Positions 54,675-64,000 of a stretch of 64,000 nucleotides of DNA are shown one piece after another. Position 1 is the stretch's first letter. Every line of letters begins with the position of its first letter. The notes under the pieces are model-generated. The model saw only the letters and a list, made by a program, of their open reading frames with translations. It ran no database searches and was not told the origin of the DNA. The DNA comes from Peronospora farinosa. Lineage: Eukaryota > Oomycota > Peronosporomycetes > Peronosporales > Peronosporaceae. The translations under genes and the position numbers were made by a program. The stretch lies in the NCBI GenBank assembly GCA_947646735.1, contig CANTFK010000818.1, positions 26,124-90,123 of the forward strand. Direction: 5' to 3'.

Positions 54675-55333
54675 TTACTATGTATCATGCCTTCGAACTC
54701 CGTCACCGTCAAGCTCTGTGGGAAGCGACCCATTTTCTTCCGATCTCCATCAAGATGCGTCGATCCGATCCTGCATTATCCACTTTTGCCAAGGAGAGAA
54801 ACCAACGGCGATCAAGATCTGGCCCCAGATGGAAAAGTGTTGCTAAAGATTCTTTAAGGTATGATCGACGGCCATTGTGACCTCGACACTCTGTTGGACC
54901 CCATATTCCTCCACTTTCCTCGTCCAAACGAGGTAAAAATTGTGGTATCCAGGATTGGCCAAAAAGCAAATCAACATTCCCAATTTGGTCACCGCGTACT
55001 CCATGAGCAGCTCGACGGAACCCTGGCGAAACCAATTTCGCTCTTCGATTGAAGATCATCCCGGATATTCCGTTGCCCGAATAGCCGACAAGTTTGTAGC
55101 CCGTGATTAATCTCTCTGGTATAGCTTGTTAAATGCGATCCTTTCATATAATTTCAATCTTTGTATTCCACTTGGATCGCATCCAAATTTTCTTTTCTTC
55201 CTTTGATCGTGAAATCGTGATCCAATTAAATTCGATCGGCGATTATCGATCGTTTACTCACTCCATATATCCCATTCCACCTTCATGCGTGACCTCCTCA
55301 CACACCTTCACCATCCCTAACAGCCCACCTTCA
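54675..55333. other. 3' non-pol region of element F
   Basis: Between antisense ORF and chromodomain. Matches C at 43556-43761 plus 51436-51865 in length and partly in sequence. No convincing gene. Confidence 0.5.
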
Positions 55334-56037
55334 TTAGTCACGAAGTTCCTCCTCATATGATTGCATCACCTCGAAACGATTCACACATGCTAGATTGCGA
55401 TCAAACTCTTCCAGCAAAGCACCACAATATAAATCGGCCTCATCTATCCAAGACGGCTCGTCATAACCTTTCCAATACACCAAGAATTGACGGTGCACCC
55501 GACCATAACGTGTCTTACGGCCAGATCGTACATCTGCAATCCTTTCCACTTCAAATTTACCTTCCTCCAGATCACCTTCCCAGAATCTTCTGGCAACAAT
55601 GCTTCATCGTAATCAATTCGATTCGCCTCCTCTGCATTTAGCAAATTCGTAGGCCGTTCCGGAAACACTTTGACTAGTTTCAATTTTGACACATGGACTA
55701 ATGGAAACAGCCTATACGGTCTGCCTGCGACTTCCAATCGCACGGCGTGATCACCGCATTTATCTGCTACACGAAACGGTCCGTGCCACATATGCGCTAA
55801 CTTCCGAGCATATCCCTCTTTGACGCGATCCAGATAGAGCCACACCTGTGATCCAAGATCCACCTCAAAACGATCGTGATCTGCATTATGTCGATCGGCT
55901 CGATCTTGAATCGCAAGTTTTAGTCGATCATTCACCACCGATTGTGCTCTTTGATATTGGCGTTGTATGCCATATCGCCATCGCCGCGGATCTCGATTCC
56001 GTGGCTTCGTGCTTCCTAATGGAAGGGTAGCCTCCAA
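55334..56037 (-). pseudogene. Integrase tail and chromodomain of element F
   Basis: 56037-55444 holds LGSQVWLYLDRVKEGYARKLAHMWHGPFRV and RLFPLVHVSKLKL. The chromodomain YGRVHRQFLVYWKGYDEPSWIDEADL lies in the next frame (55549-55334), so one frameshift separates them. Confidence 0.85.
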
Positions 56038-56052
56038 AGTTAATCGTGGGTC

Positions 56053-57084
56053 TCAACCGTGAATCAGATAGAAAGGTGTATCTCCACGGACACGATCTTG
56101 CGCGGTGTTAATTGCAAAAGTCAACCGCTCTGCATATTCTTCCCAGTCCTTTTGATTCTCATCCGGCACATACATCTTGATTGCTCTGGTCAGAGTTTGA
56201 AGCATTCGCTCAGCTGTGCCATTTGCTTGTGGCCTATATGCCATAGTAACCCGCTGTTTCTGTCCTGCGATTCTATTAAAAGCTCGGAAGAAATCAGACA
56301 TAAATCCTGGCTCACGATCGTGGCGGATTGCTTCACTTGCACCAAATCGTCGAAATACGCATTCTTCGTAATTCTCTGCAATGGTGTGTGCAGTTCTAGA
56401 CGAACTAGCCTTCGCGATCACATAACCAGAGAACAAATCGATCCACGATAGCAGTTCGGTGTTCCTTTTGAGTGATCGCGGCAACGACGGGATATGATCC
56501 ATAGCCAAGATTTGAAAAGGATAGGTTGCCTGCAAATTTCCTGGTGATCTTCCGTGGTCAGATGTTTTCCCTTTGCCCGTTTCACAATCCACATATTCTT
56601 CTACATAGCGTTGTACGCTCCGGTACAATCCACGCCAATGAAAATTCATCCTGATTCGTTTGTAAGTCCGACCGATTCCTTGGTGACCGCCCTCCAGACT
56701 TGTATGGTAATGATGTAAGAAGTCTGACTGCAATAGCTCTGGTATCACCAAACGAGCCAACTCTGCACGACTTTCGGACCTCGAAACCGATCCTGGGCAG
56801 AAAAATAGTAATCCACGTTGATCCACTTCGAAATCAGATCCGATCAGCGTGCAGACCTTTGCTTCTTCTGCTGTTAGCTTGGCAACGTCCCCAATCAGAT
56901 ATGTCTTCAAGCTGGATATCCAATTCTCTTCATCCTGTGTTTGCCTTATTCGATCGATCCGTACTTGGTGCACGATCTCCTCCTGTAAAACCTTTGGTTG
57001 GCAGCGTCTTCTTACGGCCGATCGGGTGATCGCAGTTACTCTGACTACCTGATCAACTTGACTCGGAATCAACAACTCATCCAA
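56053..57084 (-). pseudogene. Integrase of element F
   Basis: 343-codon frame. Finger HHYHTSLEGGHQGIGRT, with the CC pair read as YVDC: the first Cys is Tyr here, Cys in C. DDE core LAMDHIPSLPRS, IRHDREPGFMSDFF and RPQANGTAERM; the frame ends in GDTPFYLIHG. Its zinc-binding half is probably not functional. Confidence 0.9.
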
Positions 57085-57172
57085 TCGATTGGGTGTGATA
57101 CGATCTTGGCGATCTCTATCGGAAACAACGGATGTACCTTTCTCTTGCTGTAGGGCTTCGCTTGCTAGCCGA

Positions 57173-58003
57173 TCAGCACTCTGGGTTCCATTCTCGCTTC
57201 ATATGAAGTAAATCGTGATTTGGCCACGATCGGGGTTTTTCCATAGATTTATGACGCAGCAATTGTAGACCGGGTGCCTTACAGTCGATCTCTCCATGCA
57301 TTTGCCTGATCACCAAATTCGAGTCACCGCAAATGATTACACGTCTCCTGGTCTGATCAGCTAGCAAATCGAAACTGAGGAGTAGTCCCCGATATTCTGC
57401 TTCGTTCACCGTCAGATTAGTCGTAAATTCAGAGGCGGCAGCTACGATCGTCGACTCTGGTAATTTCCATATGATCGCACTGTATGCTCCGCCCTTCCTC
57501 TTTACCCTAGCCGATCCATCGAAACTGGCCACCAGGAGGCTTTCTCCTATTTCCACTGTGGGTGGCGGCATACTCATTGTTTGCCTGGGCTGTTTCCTTG
57601 GAGCGATCGCGATCAACACTTCATCCACTTCCTCACGGGGAGTTATACTCGCGGCCAATGTACCTAATATCTCATCCTCGCCCTTCTCACTTCGGCGGAT
57701 CTCCAATGTCCAATTCGAAAGTAATGCAGCCCATCTGCCTAGTCTCCCGTTGAGACCGGAAGACTGCAACAACCAAGCCAAAGTGGAATATCTCGTAAGT
57801 ACTACAATCGCACGTGATACCAGCATAGTATAACAAATTTCTAGAATCCGGAGGAGGGCTAAGACCTCCTTTTCAACCATCCCGTAATTAATCTCGTTAG
57901 GCTTCAGCGTGCGACTAGAGAAAGTGACAGGCCAATAGATTCCATCGTGTTCTTGAAGTAACGCCGCTGATATGGCCCACTTACTGGCATACACCACAAT
58001 CAC
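57173..58003 (-). pseudogene. RNase H domains of element F
   Basis: Begins VVYASKWAISAALLQE and YWPVTFSSRTLKPNEINYGMVEKE (RT-linked RNase H). A second RNase H-like domain follows: LLVASFDGSARVKRKGGAYSAI, VNEAEYRGLLLSFDLL, VIICGDSNLVIRQMHGEIDC. The D-E-D pattern of a ribonuclease H fold is visible in the second domain. A dual RNase H layout is known from some Gypsy and vertebrate-type elements. Confidence 0.8.
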
Positions 58004-58171
58004 AGGCGATCGTTCTGGGTCAAAATGTTTCAGGATCGGTGTCGCGGCTATTTTAGCCTTTAATAGAGTGAATGCGATCGTTGCCTTCTCCCAGCGGTTT
58101 CTGCCCTCTCAATCATGATCGTCCCCAGTATTCGACTCTGGATCGATAATGTAGCCATCTCTCGATCCACC

Positions 58172-59582
58172 TTAAAAAACCTGATCGATCTTATACTTGT
58201 CGCGAGACTGGCGATCACAATTTGGTCTAGCATCAGTAGTGACCATCTGAGCATCCCCAGCCCGGCTGATCTCATGAAAATCTGCCTCCCGCAGCTCATA
58301 AATTACGGATGCATAAATCGCAAAATCCTCAATAAATCGGCTGTAGTAATTCAGACTCCCCAAAAAGGACTGCATTGATCGCAACGTCCAAGGAAATGGG
58401 ACGTTCACTAGAGATTCTAAATCTTTTGGATGAGCTTTTAATCCTGCAAGCGAAACCTGATGACCCATATAATCCACTCAAAGACGTCTTCAAAAACTTT
58501 TAGCCACACTGATTGATAAATTCCACGTATTGCAAGCTTCCAACAATCGTTCCACCTTCTCATAAAGAGACGTCCGCGATGTAGCAGGTATCAGTATATC
58601 GTCAATATATGATCGCCGACCTAACACCGATGGTCTCGGATCAGTATCTGGTTCACCTTCAGTAAACACGTCGATCGGCTTTGGCAATTCAGCTGTAATT
58701 GAATCCGAGCTTGTACCGATTTTTAAATACCCATATAGAGCATTGTCAATCAATCTCTGGTAGATTTGAGGAGCATTCTTCAATCCGAATGGCATTCGTA
58801 ACCACTCAAACAAACCTGACGGTGTAATAAATGCAGAAATCATCCTCGCTCTCTCTGTCATTTCTACCACCCAGAATCCACTCGCCATATCCAAGGAACA
58901 ATACCACATAGCTATATCCATATTTGCAATAAATCACTGATCAATGGCATCGGATACATGTCAACTGGTTCACCCTACGATAATCGATACATAATCGAAT
59001 GTCTTCACCATTCTTCTTGATAATTACTACAATTGGTGAAGCCCACGGCGACGTAGATGGCCGAATGATTTTGGCAGACAATAATCTTCCTATCAAATCA
59101 GCTAATTTCTCCCGGAATTTGGGTGCCACAGGTCGCACTCTCTGCGCGATCGGGTTAGTTCCTCCAACATCAATGTCACAAACTGCTCCACGTGCTGCGG
59201 GAGGTAGGGCATTACCTTTACCTATGAAAAAGTGGCGATTCTTCCAAATTAATTGTCGTAGCTTTTCTTGATCAGCTGTTAATGGTATTCCAGGGTCGCC
59301 AACTTGAATATCGTCGATCGATACTTCCACCGTAGACATCACAATTTCTGGCAACATCGCCATATGCTGATCGACATCTTCGGCAAACAGGTTGCCACTC
59401 TTGTGAGAATATACTGCCTCTTCAGATGATGGTTCTTCTGTTGGAACATCTTTGGTTTCGATCGCTGTGGACACGATCGGATTGTCCCTGATCGTTATCG
59501 TCGACAATCTTCGTAAAATCTTCAATTGCTTCATCCGATCGATCTGGTATCTGATCGACTTATCCCACTTTTCTGGTCGCAT
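58172..59582 (-). pseudogene. Reverse transcriptase of element F
   Basis: Three frames. 59582-58941: NPIAQRVRPVAPKFREKL, SPIVVIIKKNGEDIRLCIDYRRVNQL. 58921-58490: MWYCSLDMASGFWVVEM, MPFGLKNAPQIYQRLIDNAL and catalytic SYIDDILIPATS. 58477-58172: MGHQVSLAGLKAHPKDLES and SMQSFLGSLNYYSRFIEDFA. Frameshifts near 58930 and 58485. Confidence 0.88.
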
Positions 59583-60608
59583 CGATCACACCTGTGGACT
59601 GTTCTTGATCTTGGTCCGTTATGTTCTCATCACTAATATCGATTCTTTCACCTGATCGATCGTGTACACTACCCACCTTGTCGATTTCTTTCAGCATATT
59701 GATCGCAAATTGTGATCGTCTTGACTGATGATCTTCACTGTCACGATAACCTTGATCTTCTGTACTATGCTGATTTACTCCCACGTTGATCGTGTCCTTA
59801 TCCGATTGCGATGCAATTCTCTCCACTTTTGCGATTTTTTTCGTTTTCTCCCTTCCTTGGACGCATCAAAATTTTAGTTGGTAGTGGATATGATGGGTGA
59901 TCAACTAGTGGTTCTTTTGGCTTATAAGCATTTTTTTCCTTCCGATCTGTAGTTGCTTGATAGGCCAGAGTCTGCCACTCATTATATCGACGCGAACCCA
60001 CCGAGACATATCCAGGTGATCGAGGTATCATATCCGCAGCCATCCACCAACCTATCGGAGCTCCGTGATTCACAATCACTTCTCGATCACTAAGATTAGT
60101 TAGCTGCAGATACTTAGTCTTCCCCGGTCCTGTTGTGACTGTTGGTACCCATTTTGGGTCTCGTCTCACCCAAAGCTTAGAATTAGGTGCACCAGTACCG
60201 ATTCGTAATTCCGTCGATCCGCCTACTGGGATCACCACATATTGATCATTGATCGTGATCGGCTGTCTGTTCGTTTGGTATGGAGGCCTTCGTCCCGCCA
60301 ATTGAATTCTAACCTCGTCCGGCAAACATAGTGTTCCATCTGCCAGATCCAAACGAATCCCAGCTGGGACCATAAAATCCATACCCAAGATCGCTTCTTG
60401 ACCAACTTGATCGCATACCCAGGCGTCAAATATAATATACTAGTGATCCATTCAGCGTGATCTTGATTCTTGTACGACCGTCCTTCATGTATGTGTTTTC
60501 ACCAATTCCGACACATTCTTGCCTCTGACTCTCATCAATGACGCATCCTACCTTACGAGCAAAGGTGGTGTCGACGATTGAGACTTCGGCTCCAGAATCA
60601 AATAACAT
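59560..60608 (-). pseudogene. Protease and linker of element F
   Basis: MLFDSGAEVSIVDTTFARKVG active site at 60608-60540. Then GMDFMVPAGIRLDLADGTLCLPDEVRI and GWWMAADMIPRSPGYVSVGSRRYNEWQTLAYQ in the next frame (60388-59798). The last part (59826-59560) is a charged linker before RT. Confidence 0.8.
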
Positions 60609-60641
60609 GATCGCGTTTTCATTGTTGATCTTGCCCGTTGC

Positions 60642-63053
60642 CTAGGTTTTCTTGAACCATTTTCCTGGGGTATGATACTTCCAATACCCCCGTGATTCAC
60701 CTGGTGCTAAGTCGAGCTCCATTTTCGCAGGCGATCGGGCATATTCATCATCTCTTACGACACTTGATATTGAACGCAGAAATTTTGAATCCTCACATGT
60801 ATTAATCGGGTCGACCCAAGTGTTAATACCTTGATCAGTCGATCTTCTTTCCACAAATGCATAAATGCAGAGCCTAGAACGCTCGGCTCGTACCAGATTC
60901 CAACCTGGCGAGCGTCCTAGTTTAACATTTCTTCTGCCTTTTGGCGGAAGCATTCTAGCATGCTTGGTCGGGACGTACCATTGGCGAATTAGATTATAAA
61001 ATTTTTCCATCGGGCATTTTCCTCCTTCGTGCATCTCTCCACAGGCAGTACACACGAAAAAACACTTTTCTGAAGGATGTCCTTTGCGCCCACATTTCTG
61101 ACAGGTCAATCGCTTCCAACATCCACGATCGTCATGTTTCTTCGATCCGCAATGGGTGCAGGCTCTTGGTGGGTCAGTGTAACCATGTCCTTTGCCTTAA
61201 ACGATCACATTCTGTCGATCACGATTGTCGATCACATTCTGTCGATCACGATTGTCGATCACATTCTGTCGATCACATTCTGTCGATCACTATTGTCGAT
61301 CACATTCTGTCGATCACGATTGTCTCTCGGCTTTTCAGCTGGGGCATGCGTCATCGCGGAAAAAACGCGGCGTCGATCCACTTCTACTTCAGATTCACTC
61401 GAGTCCGACTCTGGTCCACTGTTACCGTTTTCGATATGGATCGCTCTCACTGCAAGAGCCGGTTTCGATGACGCTTGATCGGGTGCAGGGGCGGCTCGTT
61501 GACGAAATTTATTGGATCCCATCGATGCCTTTCCTTGACGAATCTCCATACGTTGATACGCACGTAGAGTTTCTTCCATGTCGTCAGCATCGTCCAAACG
61601 TAATAAAGTCAACTGTTTCGCCAGATCGCGATCATCCAGTGTCTCAATAAAATGTTCCACATGTTCACGTCTGGTAGTTGGCGTTCCCCGTCTGAATTGA
61701 AATTTTTGCTCTGATCGCTGCCACATTTAACCGATATAAATACTCCAATGAAGTTTCATTCGACTGTTTCCTTGCATGGTCATATTGTCTTCCAACAGAT
61801 ATACCATACACTCCATATTGTATCATGAAACTTTCCAATAGAGACTTCCAGTGATGACGAGTCGATCGGCTCAGCTGGCTATACCAGTATCTTGGTGGTC
61901 CCGTCAGCAGATCTCCAAATACGAGACACTTTTCGTTGTCGGGAGCTTGATCAAGTAAGAAAGCAGATTTGACTTTACTGATCCAGCTTCTAGCTCGATC
62001 TTCGTCTCTGTCTCGCCCGGTGAACTCTTCTAAATCTGCGATCGCCGATACTCGGATTCGTTGTGTAGTGAATCCACCACTTGGCATAGCTTCTGCAGCT
62101 GCCACCAACGGTCGCCTTAGATCCTCGAGTCCTAGATCCAGCGGATCGCCAATATTGGATCGACTATGACGCGATCCAACTGACTCCATCTCCACGTCTG
62201 GAATATTCATCATTTGAGTAGCGGCGTTGATCCTTGATCGATTAGCATTTTGTAGAGCTAAAATCCGTTGATCGTCTTCGTACTTCTTCATGGCTGCTTT
62301 AAAATAGGAATCCAGCTGGTTTGATCCAAATGGATTCATTTCTCGGACCATGGGTACATCACTCGATTTCGCTTCCGTTTCGATCGGCGTCGATCTTTCA
62401 CGTATAAACGCCGCACCAGACGGTCCCAACGACATCCGTTGAATGGGAATTGATTCTCCTGAATCCGCCTTCGATTCTGCCGATGCATATTGTGATGAGA
62501 CCGTTTGATACGTCTCAGTGACCGGCACGATCGTTGGTACTTTCCAGTGAGAGGGGTTAACGCCTCGAACAACGATCGTCCTGCTTTGATTACTTGATCA
62601 TGATCACAATCCAGCAATGTCTGCGCATCAAACGCTCCAGCGGTGAATCCAGCTTCCTGAGTAACTTCAGCAAACGACAATCGCTTCCAATTGGTTCGGT
62701 GTATTTAAAGGAGCTGATACCGGTCCTTGTAATAATCCGATTAGCTTTGGCTTCAACTTTTTGAGAGCTAAATAGCTAGATAGCAAAGTCTTTAGTTCTT
62801 TTTGGTGAAAACACCGTTCCAATTCTTCCATGTTCGTCGATCTTTCGGATTTTGATCCGTGATCAGCCGACTCTTTTCCTTGAACACCACAATCTTCCGA
62901 TTTCTTTGTCCGAACGTCGAGTTGTGATCGTGGTGCCTTCATCCGCACCTGTAAATTCTTCGACTCTTTCTTCTTAGGTTTTGTAGGAGCGATTTTGGAT
63001 GATATTTCTCTCAGTCTTAACTGGAAGATTTTCATCACGATATTGTTGATCAC
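60642..63053 (-). pseudogene. Gag of element F
   Basis: Pieces at 63053-62667 (KKLKPKLIGLLQGPVSAP), 62680-62336, 62528-61665 (IADLEEFTGRDRDEDRARSW, GDLLTGPPRYWYSQLSRST), 61726-61259 and 61109-60642. Zinc knuckles CTHCGSKKHDDRGC and CQKCGRKGHPSEKC, then CTACGEMHEGGKC. The same order as C gag. Frameshifted at least four times. The DRQNVIDN repeats before the knuckles are encoded by a tandem array. Confidence 0.85.
61201..61327. repeat. Tandem array GATCACATTCTGTC / GATCACGATTGTC in gag
   Basis: About nine units of 12-15 bp. On the minus strand they encode DRQNVID(N) repeats inside gag. Confidence 0.85.
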
Positions 63054-63200
63054 GATCGATGATCACACTTGTTGATCACGATCGTCGATCATAGTTGGTG
63101 ATCACAGTCGTCGATCACGTTTGTTGATCACTATCGGCGACCACAATGGTTGATCACGATCGATGATCACACTTGTTGATCACATTTGGTGATCCCATGT
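63043..63200. repeat. Tandem array with TGATCACGATCG units
   Basis: Roughly eight units of TTGATCAC followed by variable 8-12 bases; many GATC palindromes. Lies between leader ORF and gag of F. Confidence 0.75.
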
Positions 63201-63491
63201 CCATCACGAACATGTGGATCGCATAGTAAGATTGCGATCGAGCGATCTTCCACCCTGATCGTCATCACAGCCGCGTAATCCTCGGCCAACCGTGACCATC
63301 ACATGATCGATCCAGATAAGCTGTCATTCCAATGCAATAGCCAAGTATAAACTATGCGATCATTCATCGATAGATCTTGATCGCTCCCATACAATAGCCA
63401 AGTATAATCCATAGAATATGATTCCCGCCGTGTAAGTGGTCCACATTATGATCACTTTCGATATCGTTGATCAAACCTTTCTTGATCGACT
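63201..63491. other. GATC-rich spacer between leader ORF and gag of element F
   Basis: No coding frame of any length. Holds two copies of an ACAATAGCCAAGTATAAxCxAT-like segment (about 63334 and 63392). Confidence 0.5.
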
Positions 63492-63872
63492 TCACCATAA
63501 GCGTACCAATTCTTGGAGCCATCCATTACACTCGAAAGAGATCGGATCGACCAGAAGTTCATACAGTAGCCAGGGCTGGCGAGCGTATAATTGGTCAATT
63601 TGAGAGGAGGTGATCAACCCGGATGACCACTCGGAACCACTAGGTTTCGGGAGTTTTCCAGAGGGAGCAGGGAATATGTAACCCCTCGGTTTCGAATAAT
63701 GGTTGAAGAATGTATCCAGATCCAATTCTGAAATGCACAATAAGCTGATTCTGCGAGCGGACCAAGGAAGAGTATCGGATGACGATCGAGGGACTTGATC
63801 ACGATAACCTGGAATCCAAAGATCGCGAGAGACTGTGGTATCGGGAAGATCCAAGAATTCCTCCGCTGTCAT
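63492..63872 (-). CDS. Leader ORF of element F (WIPGYR family)
   Basis: 126 codons from ATG 63872: EEFLDLPDTTVSRDLWIPGYRDQVPRSS is followed by LPWSARRISLL, YSKPRGYIFPAP and GLITSSQIDQLYARQPW. It aligns over about 100 residues with the G ORF at 51832-52332. It lies on the gag side of F in the same strand. Whether it is a separate protein or an upstream exon of gag cannot be told. No known domain recognised. Confidence 0.6.
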   Translation of the reverse strand: MTAEEFLDLPDTTVSRDLWIPGYRDQVPRSSSDTLPWSARRISLLCISELDLDTFFNHYSKPRGYIFPAPSGKLPKPSGSEWSSGLITSSQIDQLYARQPWLLYELLVDPISFECNGWLQELVRLW

Positions 63873-64000
63873 CTATTGATTACAAGGGCTTCGAGGTTCT
63901 CTGTCGATACTGAAGCTATCCTCAGATTCACTGGAGGTTTCGCCAAATAAATCCGTCATCGACACTCGTGTCGGAGTTTTATGAGGGGACGTAACTGGGC
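63873..64000. other. Window edge, 5' part of element F
   Basis: Sequence upstream of the leader ORF; no boundary or LTR end seen. Confidence 0.4.

Larger units (their letters stand above)
53578..64000 (-). mobile_element. Gypsy element F (GATC-rich lineage), 5' end outside the window
   Basis: Minus-strand order from right to left: leader ORF, gag, protease, RT, RNase H, integrase and chromodomain, with a plus-strand ORF before the 3' LTR region. Proteins align with element C throughout. All ORFs are broken by frameshifts. Integrase has lost a zinc ligand. Confidence 0.88.

Overview
The window looks like nuclear DNA of an oomycete (Phytophthora or downy-mildew type). The case rests on several things: chromodomain Gypsy (Ty3) elements nested in older elements, very short introns (47 to 170 bp), an oomycete-like TCATTC initiator upstream of one gene, and intron-poor host genes packed between repeats. 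Species cannot be named from the sequence alone. About 85 to 90 percent of the window is LTR retrotransposon; the rest is one gene island at about 18.0-23.2 kb.

Left block (1-16.8 kb): an old Copia element (RT/RNase H at 1-158 and 7806-8669, 3' LTR from 8724) is split twice. Gypsy A (159-7805, minus strand) sits in its RT with a perfect 5-bp target duplication. Gypsy B (8871-16666, minus strand) sits in its 3' LTR. Gene island: mitochondrial phosphate carrier (+), Kish/TMEM167 (-, with an intron directly after the start codon), cytochrome c1 (+, two exons), RNA polymerase I/III subunit AC40 (+, three exons), and a small unidentified minus-strand ORF. Then come a solo B-type LTR (23.5-24.1 kb) and the 5' part of another Gypsy, H (24.3-25.9 kb), whose gag carries four 87-bp repeats.

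Right block (25.9-64 kb): a GATC-rich Gypsy lineage. Element C (+ strand) is split by D (32309-40138, +, same family as A) inside its RT and by E (43762-51435, -, same family) downstream of its chromodomain. D and E form a near-identical inverted pair of about 7.7 kb. At about 51.86 kb C ends abruptly against the 5' part of a related minus-strand element (G), whose LTR region also serves as the 3' LTR region of element F (minus strand, to the window edge).

How the parts work: A/D/E encode gag, then protease in the -1 frame, then RT, RNase H, integrase and a chromodomain tail. The gag/protease junction has a textbook -1 frameshift signal: A AAA AAC, a 7-nt spacer, and a 9-bp stem containing the gag stop. 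Two poly-G tracts at domain junctions differ in length among copies. The most unusual feature is a second coding region on the opposite strand. It starts a few bases inside the 3' LTR and runs towards pol, overlapping the chromodomain tail. It recurs, with unrelated sequence but coiled-coil or RS-rich character, in families A/D/E, B and F. None of the retroelement copies here has all frames open.
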